Origin: JAJDZL01 sp965220665
Lineage (GTDB): Bacteria > Pseudomonadota > Gammaproteobacteria > Arenicellales > JAJDZL01
Length of the DNA stretch: 64,000 nucleotides
Assembly (NCBI GenBank): GCA_965220665.1
Contig: CBDCQQ010000005.1
Location: 1,860,001-1,924,000 of the forward strand
Direction: 5' to 3'
The notes under the pieces are model-generated. The model had not been told where the DNA came from. It did no database searches and was given only the letters and a program-made list of their open reading frames with translations. The position numbers and the translations under genes are program-made. The number at the start of each line of letters is the position of its first letter. The stretch's first letter is position 1. This document shows positions 16,618 to 25,115 of this stretch, piece after piece.

Positions 16618-17186
16618 AGCTGTTTACCTGAATTACGGTGCTTGAATTCGGTTGATTTGCGCAAATAGATGGAAATTGAATGCGACATCATAGCACAACC
16701 ACCAAGATGGCAGTTGGAATCCAGCACAATTGTCCACCTTTTTTGCAGCACCGGAACCGGGTCTGTAAATATCAGACACAGCTGCACGAGCCATGGCCGT
16801 TTTGATGAAATTGAACGGACTGGTTTTGCCACTGATTCCCGTCCAAGGCATCCATCGTATAGTTTGCAATCGTTAGTTCGCGGCGGGTTCCAGTTCATTT
16901 GGTATCGTCGCCACCTGTCCGTTCGACCTGAACGAGGGGTGAGTGGTTACAGTTACGTTGTCAAATCTATTATCTGTCTTTGAATAATCGGGTGGTTCAA
17001 CAAATTGAAAGGTTAAACCAGACATCAAGATAGTGCCTGACTCAAAGAAATTCACAACGGTTTATTATGGGAATTGAGACTGATTGATGTCTGTTAAAAT
17101 AACAGTTTGGATCAAAAATGGGTTCAAATTGAGCACCAGAGCTTGTATCCGATGAAACTTAAAGTGAGTAGGAAAATATTGCAAAG
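16618..17186. other. 569-bp region upstream of icmF with no credible gene
   Basis: Several short frames on both strands overlap one another and show no start signals or motifs. It separates the divergent nuclease-like gene from icmF and must hold the icmF promoter. The one structured site is the palindrome at 17091-17105. Confidence 0.45.
17091..17105. promoter_or_regulatory. Palindrome CTGTTA-AAA-TAACAG upstream of icmF
   Basis: This perfect 6-3-6 inverted repeat is centred about 89 bp before the icmF start, in an A+T-rich stretch where a promoter is expected. It is a candidate operator. No regulator gene is adjacent. Confidence 0.35.
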
Positions 17187-20100
17187 ATGGCTGTAGCGGC
17201 TGCAAAAGTCAGGTCTGTTCATGATGAGGCGCTGAATCTAGGGCCGTTGCGATTTATAACCGCAACCAGCTTGTTCGATGGTCATGATGCGGCGATAAAT
17301 GTGATGCGCCGAATCCTGCAAAGTTCCGGTGCCGAAGTGATTCATCTGGGGCATAACCGATCAGTTCGCGAGGTTGTAACCGCCGCAGTTCAGGAAGACG
17401 TTGATGGAATCGCAGTCAGTTCCTATCAAGGTGGTCATATCGAGTACTTCAAGTACATATTGGACATGCTGGAAGAACTCGGACGCCCAGACATTCAGGT
17501 GTTCGGCGGTGGGGGTGGTGTAATCGTACCCCACGAAATTGAAGAGTTGCACCAGTATGGTGTCACCCGCATTTTCTCTCCAGAAGACGGTCAGCAGATG
17601 GGTCTGCAGGGCATGATTGATGAAATGCTCAAGATTTGTCGTACCAAACCGCGACAGCAAAGCGAAATTTTGACTGACAGATTGCAGCGTGGAGACTTTA
17701 TTGACCTCGCTGTATTGATCAGTGCGCTTGAAAGAGGCTCCTCTGAAGCCGTCAATTTTGTTCGAAAGATGACTACAGTCGGTAGCGGGACTCCAATTTT
17801 AGGGATTACAGGAACTGGTGGTTCAGGCAAGTCGTCGCTGACTGATGAACTGGTGCGTAGAATTCGGCTTTATGGCGAAGCAAACACTAGGGTTGCAATC
17901 TTAGCGGTCGATCCCAGCCGTAAGAAAACTGGAGGTGCGCTGCTTGGTGATCGAATTCGCATGAATGCTGCAGATTCCGATCAGATCTATTTTCGTTCGA
18001 TAGCCACCCGAGATGCGAGCGGAGGTGTACCCGGGTGTTTAGATGATGTAATCAAGGCCTGCAAGAATTGGAATTTCGATCTTATCATCGTGGAAACACC
18101 TGGTATCGGTCAAGGGGATACGGGAATTGTTTCTTATGTTGATCGCACAATTTATGTGATGACGCCTGAATATGGGTCGGCAAGTCAGCTTGAGAAAATC
18201 GATATGCTAGACTTCGCAGACATGGTGGCAATTAACAAATTTGATACCAGAGGCGCAGAGGATGCTTACCGGGATGTGTGTCGACAGGTACAGAGAAATC
18301 AATTGGCGTTTGATCAGATTTACACTGAAATGCCTGTTTTTGGCACAATTTCCTCCCGATTTAACGACGACGGCATAACAGCGCTTTATCAGGAGATTGT
18401 TGATCTGCTGGGCGTTCCAGCAAAAAACAGTCGCTTCCCACCACTGGCAGAATCCAAATTTTCTTCGACTCGCGCGGGTGTGATTCCCAGCGAACGGGGT
18501 GGGTATCTCGCGGAAATTTCTGCGACAGCCAGAGGCTATCGCAGTAATGTCGGGGCACAGGCACAACTGGTGAGAGAAATTCAGCAGTTGAATGCCGCAC
18601 TGGAAATGATTGGAGAGACTGACACTCAAGAATGCACAGCATTGCGGGAAGCTTTGCGGAGTAGAGAGGCCGGAGTCGAAGAATTTTCTGCTCAGGTGCT
18701 CAATGACTGGCAATCGACAGTTTCTACCTATCGGCAGGAAATGAACGAATCCAGGTATACAGAAACCATTTCCGGCACGCGGGTGCCAAAAATTGCCTTA
18801 CCGCGTTTTTCCGATCACGGCGATCTGCTTACATGGCTGATGGTGGAAAATTTGCCTGGTACTTTTCCTTTTACAGGCGGTGTGTTTCCATTCAAGCGCG
18901 AAGACGAAGATCCTACTCGCATGTTTGCCGGTGAAGGTGGACCTTCCAAAACCAATCGCCGATTCAAGCTTTTGTCCAGTCACTCGAAGGCGAAGCGGTT
19001 GTCGACCGCATTTGATTCCGTTTCTTTGTACGGCTTCGATCCCGATGAACGACCCGACATTTTTGGAAAGGTCGGCAACTCAGGTGTCTCGATTGCAACG
19101 CTGGATGACATGAAGGAACTGTACAGCGGATTTGATCTTTGCAGCCCACGCACTTCGGTGTCCATGACAATTAATGGTCCCGCGCCAACCTATCTTGCGT
19201 TCTTGCTCAATACCGCCATTGACCAGCAAATCGAAGCATTTGAAAGCGAACAGGGCCGTGCTCCGAATGCAGAAGAAGCTGAGAATCTCAGAGCACATGC
19301 ACTGCGTCAGGTGAGAGGTACGGTACAGGCGGATATTCTGAAAGAAGACCAGGGGCAAAACACCTGTATTTTCTCAACCGAGTTCAGTCTGCGCCTGATG
19401 GGAGATATTCAGGAGTATTTCATTGAAAATGAAGTCAAAAATTTCTACTCGGTATCAATTTCAGGCTACCACATTGCGGAAGCTGGCGCAAACCCCATCT
19501 CACAACTTGCGTTTACTTTGGCGAATGCGTTCACTTATGTGGAAATGTACCTCGCAAGAGGCATGCACATTGATGATTTCGCACCGAATCTGTCATTTTT
19601 CTTCTCCAATGGGCTCGATGCTGAATATACCGTCATGGGACGGGTTGCGAGGCGCATCTGGGCGGTGGCGTTAAAAGAACGATATGGTGCAAACGCCAGG
19701 AGTCAGCGCCTCAAATACCACATCCAAACTTCTGGACGTTCGCTTCATGCACAGGAAATTGATTTCAATGACATCCGTACCACCTTGCAGGCTTTAATAG
19801 CCGTATATGACAACTGTAACAGCCTGCATACCAATGCGTACGATGAGGCTATCACGACACCGACCGAGGAGTCTGTGCGTCGCGCAGTGGCCATTCAACT
19901 TATTATCAACAAGGAATGGGGTCTGGCGCGTAACGACAACCCGAATCAGGGAAGTTATATTCTTGAAGAATTAACCGATCTTGTTGAAGAGGCGGTACTT
20001 TGCGAATTTGATGCCATATCTAGACGAGGTGGTGTGCTTGGTGCAATGGAAACTGGTTATCAGCGAGGTCGCATCCAAGACCAGTCGCTCTACTATGAGC

Positions 20101-20411
20101 GTCTCAAGCATGATGGAACCCTGCCAATTGTGGGGGTAAACACCTTTTTGAACCCGGATGCTTCTCAGGATACGACGATCGAACTTGCCAGATCTACCGA
20201 AGCCGAAAAGATATCTCAATTGGAGAGATTGCATGACTTTCATGCCCGTCATCGCAAACAGTCTCTGGCGGCACTTGAGGAGTTGAAATCAGCAGCACTG
20301 GAGGGACGTAACGTATTCGCTGAACTGATGTCGACGGTGCGTTCTTGCTCAGTCGGTCAAATCACATCGGCTTTGTTTGAAGTTGGCGGCAAGTATCGTC
20401 GCAACATGTAA
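17187..20411 (+). CDS. icmF: Fused isobutyryl-CoA mutase (B12-binding, G-protein chaperone and mutase domains)
   Basis: It interconverts isobutyryl-CoA and n-butyryl-CoA using adenosylcobalamin. The 1074-aa protein has the IcmF order. A B12-binding domain comes first (FDGHDAAINV, residues 30-39, His33 as cobalt ligand). Next is a MeaB-like GTPase with P-loop GTGGSGKSSL (about 208-217) and VETPGIGQGD. A mutase TIM barrel from about residue 550 carries FSVSISGYH-type wording (NFYSVSISGYHIAEAGANP). Methylmalonyl-CoA mutases split these domains differently. The GTPase loads and protects the cofactor. Substrates fit branched-chain acyl-CoA flow from valine and, with related acids, isovaleryl-CoA, linking it to the liu operon in the same window. 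Confidence 0.95.
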   Translation: MAVAAAKVRSVHDEALNLGPLRFITATSLFDGHDAAINVMRRILQSSGAEVIHLGHNRSVREVVTAAVQEDVDGIAVSSYQGGHIEYFKYILDMLEELGRPDIQVFGGGGGVIVPHEIEELHQYGVTRIFSPEDGQQMGLQGMIDEMLKICRTKPRQQSEILTDRLQRGDFIDLAVLISALERGSSEAVNFVRKMTTVGSGTPILGITGTGGSGKSSLTDELVRRIRLYGEANTRVAILAVDPSRKKTGGALLGDRIRMNAADSDQIYFRSIATRDASGGVPGCLDDVIKACKNWNFDLIIVETPGIGQGDTGIVSYVDRTIYVMTPEYGSASQLEKIDMLDFADMVAINKFDTRGAEDAYRDVCRQVQRNQLAFDQIYTEMPVFGTISSRFNDDGITALYQEIVDLLGVPAKNSRFPPLAESKFSSTRAGVIPSERGGYLAEISATARGYRSNVGAQAQLVREIQQLNAALEMIGETDTQECTALREALRSREAGVEEFSAQVLNDWQSTVSTYRQEMNESRYTETISGTRVPKIALPRFSDHGDLLTWLMVENLPGTFPFTGGVFPFKREDEDPTRMFAGEGGPSKTNRRFKLLSSHSKAKRLSTAFDSVSLYGFDPDERPDIFGKVGNSGVSIATLDDMKELYSGFDLCSPRTSVSMTINGPAPTYLAFLLNTAIDQQIEAFESEQGRAPNAEEAENLRAHALRQVRGTVQADILKEDQGQNTCIFSTEFSLRLMGDIQEYFIENEVKNFYSVSISGYHIAEAGANPISQLAFTLANAFTYVEMYLARGMHIDDFAPNLSFFFSNGLDAEYTVMGRVARRIWAVALKERYGANARSQRLKYHIQTSGRSLHAQEIDFNDIRTTLQALIAVYDNCNSLHTNAYDEAITTPTEESVRRAVAIQLIINKEWGLARNDNPNQGSYILEELTDLVEEAVLCEFDAISRRGGVLGAMETGYQRGRIQDQSLYYERLKHDGTLPIVGVNTFLNPDASQDTTIELARSTEAEKISQLERLHDFHARHRKQSLAALEELKSAALEGRNVFAELMSTVRSCSVGQITSALFEVGGKYRRNM

Positions 20412-20500
20412 TCTCTGGCGAAAATTGTTCTCATAAAGAGCAGAACCCGCCACTCATACCCCATAGATCATTCTTGATTTGAGTTAAACACCGTATAGCA

Positions 20501-21250
20501 TTGCGTTCACTTTTTGACATCCAAAATCGCGTCGTAGCCGTGGCTGGTGCCGCAGGTGGTCTGGGATCCGTTATCGTCGCTGAACTGGCTTCCAGAGGGT
20601 GCCATCTTTCACTGTTTGACAAGAACGCGGAAGGACTTGAAGCACTAATCTGTGAACTGCCGTCTGCTCATAGTCAGGTATTTGATGCAACCAAAGAAAG
20701 CGATTGTGAGTCAGTGTTCGACTCCTGTGTCGCTCGCTGGGGTCGAATTGATGGATTTGTCAATTGCGTCGGCGATTTTGCCGTCATTGAGGCAACAGAC
20801 ATGCCAGTAGAGGTGTTTTCGCATATTCTTGAAACCAACGTAACTGCCGCACTATCAATGTGTCGGCATGCGGTAAAACATATGATTCCGAACCGATACG
20901 GGAGAATCATCAATATTGCATCGGTTTCAGATTCGGTTGCAAATCCCGGTTACGCTGCCTATGCCGCCAGCAAGTCAGCACTGACTCATCTGACTCGGGT
21001 GATGGCAGTCGAATGGGCGCAGTATTCGATTACAGCGAATGCAATCAGTCCCGCATTGTGCGAAACTAGTCTTACCCGGTCTTTTCTCGCACAAGGCACC
21101 AACTTAGAATACGCAAAATCAAAAATTAGAATGAATCGGTTGCTGGAACCTGAAGATATATTGGGAGCGGTGATTTTACTTCTTTCACCAGGTGGCAGTT
21201 TTATTACAGGTCAGGCAATCTACGTCGATGGAGGTCGAACAATAGCATGA
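20501..21250 (+). CDS. Short-chain dehydrogenase/reductase
   Basis: This NAD(P)-dependent SDR is 249 aa. It has the glycine-rich loop AGAAGGLGSV (residues 15-24), the NCVGDF segment, catalytic Ser in NIASVSDSV, YAAYAASKSALTHL with Tyr and Lys, and the C-terminal GQAIYVDGGRT. The start is a TTG at 20501, the only one that gives a normal Rossmann N-terminus; the next in-frame ATG lies inside the fold. A weak ribosome site suggests coupling to icmF, 89 bp upstream. Its ATGA overlap with the MFS gene makes a two-gene unit. Substrate unknown: the family covers sugars, acyl-ACPs and many alcohols. Confidence 0.88.
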   Translation: MRSLFDIQNRVVAVAGAAGGLGSVIVAELASRGCHLSLFDKNAEGLEALICELPSAHSQVFDATKESDCESVFDSCVARWGRIDGFVNCVGDFAVIEATDMPVEVFSHILETNVTAALSMCRHAVKHMIPNRYGRIINIASVSDSVANPGYAAYAASKSALTHLTRVMAVEWAQYSITANAISPALCETSLTRSFLAQGTNLEYAKSKIRMNRLLEPEDILGAVILLLSPGGSFITGQAIYVDGGRTIA

Positions 21251-22464
21251 GTGACAAACCTGCGACCCTGCCCAATATGCGATTGAATGTACTGATACTG
21301 TCGCTGTGCCAGGCCTGCCTTTTTACCGCGAACGCAGTATTAATCGCATCGGCTGCATTAGTAGGGTTCGCACTGGCACCCGACCCCATGTATGCGACCG
21401 TCCCGGTTGGGGCGGTATTCCTATTTGGAATGGGATTTGCATTGCCTGCATCTATATTGATGAAGTATATCGGTCGCCGACGTGGATTTCAGTTTGGTCT
21501 AGTGTTTTCCATTTCTGGCGCATGTTTGTCCGGTTTTGCCGTTACCCAACAAAGTTTCATGTTGTTCTGCTTCGGTATCGCATTAATCGGAGTCGGAAAT
21601 GCGTTTGGTGGATTCTACCGATTCGCGGCGGCTGATGTCTCAACAGAGAGTTATCGCAGTCGTGCAATTTCCTATGTATTAGCGGGTAGTGTTGTAGCCG
21701 CATTTATTGGTCCGAATCTGGTTGCGTTCACAAAGAATTCGGTCATTGATGCAGCTTTTGCCGGCTCTTACTACACGCTTGCGGTGGTTTACTCAATTTC
21801 ACTCATTCTGGTATCTTTTCTCAAAGTGCCAGAAGTTAAAAAATCAAATGTAATTGAGGAAAAACGACCGCTTCGAGAGGTTGCAAAGCAGCCAGAATTT
21901 CTGCTTGCAGTAGTCAGTGCAACGGTCGGTTACGGGGTGATGAACTTGCTGATGACTTCGACACCCTTAGCGATGGATGTTCGCGACATGAGTTTCGGAC
22001 TCACAGCACTGGTCATTCAGTGGCATATTTTTTCCATGTTTGCACCGTCTTTTTTCACCGGTCACCTAGTTCGGAAATTCGGAGACTTGAGTGTTATCGG
22101 CGCCGGTGTGGTTTTGCTCTTTCTTTCCATTCTGGTTTCATTTGTTCTGGGCGACAGTTTTCTGACTTTCTGCCTTGCATTGGTTCTACTTGGACTTGGT
22201 TGGAACTTCACATTCCTTGGCGGTACAACACTTTTGACAAAAACGTATCGGGATAGCGAAAAAGCAGTTGTTCAGGGTGTCAATGATCTTTGCGTCTTTT
22301 CCATTGTCACTTGCACAGCAGTCCTGTCAGGGGTCTTGCACCATATCTGGGGCTGGTACATTTTGAATGCTGGCGCAACTGTACCGCTCATACTGGTGGC
22401 GATGATGGTGATTTGGGTAAAACGCTTCCGTGTCGCTTCCCCAGCTACTAACCCCATTACCTGA
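21247..22464 (+). CDS. MFS transporter
   Basis: This 405-aa inner-membrane protein has about 12 hydrophobic segments. The loop MKYIGRRRGFQFG (between segments 2 and 3) is the MFS signature region, and a longer cytoplasmic loop sits near residues 195-215 (KKSNVIEEKRPLREV). It overlaps the SDR stop by four bases (ATGA), so the pair is co-translated. It may import or export the SDR's substrate, which is unknown. Its stop directly abuts that of the convergent garR-like gene. Confidence 0.87.
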   Translation: MSDKPATLPNMRLNVLILSLCQACLFTANAVLIASAALVGFALAPDPMYATVPVGAVFLFGMGFALPASILMKYIGRRRGFQFGLVFSISGACLSGFAVTQQSFMLFCFGIALIGVGNAFGGFYRFAAADVSTESYRSRAISYVLAGSVVAAFIGPNLVAFTKNSVIDAAFAGSYYTLAVVYSISLILVSFLKVPEVKKSNVIEEKRPLREVAKQPEFLLAVVSATVGYGVMNLLMTSTPLAMDVRDMSFGLTALVIQWHIFSMFAPSFFTGHLVRKFGDLSVIGAGVVLLFLSILVSFVLGDSFLTFCLALVLLGLGWNFTFLGGTTLLTKTYRDSEKAVVQGVNDLCVFSIVTCTAVLSGVLHHIWGWYILNAGATVPLILVAMMVIWVKRFRVASPATNPIT

Positions 22465-23343
22465 TCACTTCGAATACAACCTGAACAAGGCACTGTGATC
22501 GAGCTTGCCCTCGCCACGCTGAACGAGTCTGTCATAGAGATCATGGCAGAGCTGGGTAGACGGCAATTCTATGCCGATTGCTGATGCGAAATCGAGTGCT
22601 TGATTCAAGTCTTTTTTCTGAGTTGTTGCAGTACCACCGGGTCGAAAATTGTCTTCAATCATTCGTCGACCATGAACCTCCAGTATTCTTGAGCCGGCAA
22701 AACCCCCACTCAGCGCTTTCCATACCTGGTCCAGGTTCGCTCCGCCATGTTGCGCTAACGCAAACGCTTCAGATACCGCGCCGATGGTCAAGCCAACAAC
22801 GATTTGATTGGCAGCTTTTGCAATTTGGCCGCAGCCGATTTCGCCAATATGAGTAACCTTCTTTCCGAGTGCATTCAGAACCGGCTTTACCCGCTCCATA
22901 TCCGACTCGGACGCACCAACCATGATTGATAGGGTACCATCAATCGCACCAATTTCTCCACCGGATACAGGCGCGTCGACATATCCAACGGACATTTGAT
23001 TGAATTTCTCGGCGAACCTCCGGGTTGCCTGAACTTCAGTGGTTCCCATGTCGATCACGACCGAACCTTCACGAATTCCTTGAACGACACCTGAATCACC
23101 CAATAACACAGATTCGACAGCTGGCGTGTCTGACACCATGCATATGACCATGTCCACCTTTGCTGCAACTTCGGCTGGAGAGTGAGCAGTTGCGTACCCT
23201 TCAGATTCCAGTTCTTTCAGTGCTGGAATACTGCGATTGAAAACGATTACATTTGCTCCCGCCTTCTTAAGGTTGCGTGCCATCGGTTTGCCCATCAGAC
23301 CGAGTCCGATCAATCCAATTTTTGTTGTCTTCAGAGCGCACAT
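22465..23343 (-). CDS. 3-hydroxyacid dehydrogenase (2-hydroxy-3-oxopropionate reductase / 3-hydroxyisobutyrate dehydrogenase type)
   Basis: This 292-aa beta-hydroxyacid dehydrogenase has the Rossmann opening GLIGLGLMGKPMARNL, the substrate loop DAPVSGGEIGAIDGTLSIMVG and the catalytic-lysine helix CGQIAKAANQIVVG. The AKAANQ wording resembles tartronate-semialdehyde reductases (GarR/GlxR). 3-Hydroxyisobutyrate dehydrogenase (MmsB) of valine breakdown is the close alternative and would suit the IcmF neighbourhood. Sequence alone does not settle which. It is convergent with the MFS gene and divergent from tgt. Confidence 0.86.
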   Translation of the reverse strand: MCALKTTKIGLIGLGLMGKPMARNLKKAGANVIVFNRSIPALKELESEGYATAHSPAEVAAKVDMVICMVSDTPAVESVLLGDSGVVQGIREGSVVIDMGTTEVQATRRFAEKFNQMSVGYVDAPVSGGEIGAIDGTLSIMVGASESDMERVKPVLNALGKKVTHIGEIGCGQIAKAANQIVVGLTIGAVSEAFALAQHGGANLDQVWKALSGGFAGSRILEVHGRRMIEDNFRPGGTATTQKKDLNQALDFASAIGIELPSTQLCHDLYDRLVQRGEGKLDHSALFRLYSK

Positions 23344-23427
23344 ATTCTTTCTCCGTTGCTAGATTGAGGCTCACCATCGACTGGTACATAATATTTTGGC
23401 ATCTTTCTTCAATTTTAAAGTTTACGC

Positions 23428-24525
23428 ATGGTGCACTTTTTTCTATTGACAAGTCAAGGTAATGCTCGTCGGGGGCAGGTCAGGCTGCGTCACAGTTGTC
23501 TTGAGACCCCCACATTCATGCCAGTGGGTACGATTGGTGCAGTCAAGACCATGGAACCGCGCGATCTGGAACGATTGGATACAAGAATAATTTTGGGCAA
23601 TACATTTCATCTGATGCTAAGACCGGGACTGGATGTCATTGAAGAGCACGGAGGGCTGCATAAATTCATCGGCTGGAACCGTTCAATATTGACGGACTCC
23701 GGTGGTTTCCAAGTTTTCAGTCTTGCAAAACTAAGAAAAATTGAAGATCGGGGCGTTACGTTTCGTTCCCCCGTTGATGGAGCAAAGATCTTTCTTGGCC
23801 CAGAAGAATCAATACAGGTGCAACGCGTACTTGACTCTGATATCGCGATGGTTTTCGATGATTGCACACCATACCCGGCAACTAGAGATGAGACAGAGGC
23901 GTCCATGCTTCGGTCCATAAATTGGGCGGAACGTTCAAAAAAAGCCTTCGAAGGTTCCAAAAATGCGTTGTTTGGAATTATTCAAGGGGGTATGTATGAA
24001 GATCTGCGTAAATTGTCGCTCGATGGATTGACGCAAATTGGATTTGACGGTTATGCCATTGGCGGGCTATCGGTCGGTGAGCCAAAAGACGAGATGAATT
24101 CAATCCTTCAATTCATAGCACCAAGAATGCCGGATGCGACGCCTCGCTATTTGATGGGTGTTGGTACCCCGCAGGATATCGTCCATGGTGTCGCTTGCGG
24201 TATAGACATGTTTGACTGCGTGCTGCCGACAAGAAATGCGAGAAACGGGTGGTTGTTCACTTCGACTGGTGCGATAAAAATTCGCAATGCGAAATATCGA
24301 AAAGACACTCGCCCTCTCGATGAGCATTGCAATTGTCCATGTTGCAAGAATTTTTCTCGTGCTTACCTGCGTCATCTGTACCAGATTAATGAACCACTTT
24401 ATGCGCGCCTTGCAACGCTGCATAACATTGAGTTCTACCTTGATCTAATGAAGCGAATTCGCACTTCCATCGAAAATCAAAGATTTGATGAACTTTGCAG
24501 GGCATACGATGTCCCGCTGCAATAG
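23428..24525 (+). CDS. tgt: tRNA-guanine transglycosylase
   Basis: It exchanges guanine-34 for preQ1 in tRNAs with GUN anticodons, the entry into queuosine. The 365-aa TIM barrel has the substrate motif LTDSGGFQVFS, the nucleophilic Asp in FDCVLPTRNARNG and the zinc site CNCPCCKNFSRAYLRHL. Sequence spacing and length are standard. It leads the tgt-yajC-secD-secF block conserved in gammaproteobacteria. Confidence 0.96.
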   Translation: MVHFFLLTSQGNARRGQVRLRHSCLETPTFMPVGTIGAVKTMEPRDLERLDTRIILGNTFHLMLRPGLDVIEEHGGLHKFIGWNRSILTDSGGFQVFSLAKLRKIEDRGVTFRSPVDGAKIFLGPEESIQVQRVLDSDIAMVFDDCTPYPATRDETEASMLRSINWAERSKKAFEGSKNALFGIIQGGMYEDLRKLSLDGLTQIGFDGYAIGGLSVGEPKDEMNSILQFIAPRMPDATPRYLMGVGTPQDIVHGVACGIDMFDCVLPTRNARNGWLFTSTGAIKIRNAKYRKDTRPLDEHCNCPCCKNFSRAYLRHLYQINEPLYARLATLHNIEFYLDLMKRIRTSIENQRFDELCRAYDVPLQ

Positions 24526-24655
24526 TGTGAAACCTTTCTCATAAAATTAAAACTTTGATCCGAAAATCCGGTGAATTCAGATTTCGAGTTGTGAACTAGG
24601 CTTTGAAATGTTAAAATTCACCGCTTGTATCCGAATTTGTACTGGGTGAACCTAA

Positions 24656-25093
24656 ATGAGTTTTTTCATATCTGACGCGCTTGCGCAATCAGGCGGTGAA
24701 GGAGGCGGATTTTTGAGCCTTGTTCCGCTAATTCTGATTTTTGTCCTGTTCTATTTTCTATTGATTCGCCCGCAACAAAAGCGGGCAAAGAAGCACAAAC
24801 AACTAGTTCAATCACTGAAAGTTGGCGATGAGGTGGTGACCAGTGGTGGTTTAGTTGGAACAATCACTGTCTTGCAGAGTTCAGAAGAGAAAGAGACAGG
24901 CGGACATGTTGTCAACTATGTCGGAATCGAAACCCACCCGGGTGCGTTGATGTTCTTGCAGCGTGATGCAGTTACGCAGTTACTTCCTGCAGATACCATC
25001 AGTGAATTTCGCGCCTGGGCAGATCGAAAGGCCAGCAAGGGCAAACGCAAAAAGAAATCAGCACCGAAAATTGAACAAGACGGTGAAGATTAA
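24656..25093 (+). CDS. yajC: Sec translocon accessory protein YajC
   Basis: YajC is a small inner-membrane partner of SecDF-SecYEG. The 145-aa protein has one membrane helix (LVPLILIFVLFYFLLIRPQQKR, about residues 21-42) ending in the YajC signature RPQQKR. A basic region and the VGDEVVTSGGLVGTI beta domain follow. The lysine-rich tail is longer than usual. It sits 130 bp after tgt and 22 bp before secD. Confidence 0.96.
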   Translation: MSFFISDALAQSGGEGGGFLSLVPLILIFVLFYFLLIRPQQKRAKKHKQLVQSLKVGDEVVTSGGLVGTITVLQSSEEKETGGHVVNYVGIETHPGALMFLQRDAVTQLLPADTISEFRAWADRKASKGKRKKKSAPKIEQDGED

Positions 25094-25115
25094 GCCTCAT
25101 CCCCATCAAAATTAA

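Noticed and set aside
16614..16898. 94-codon minus-strand frame upstream of the nuclease-like gene
   Set aside because: No start signal or motif, and overlapped by competing frames on both strands.
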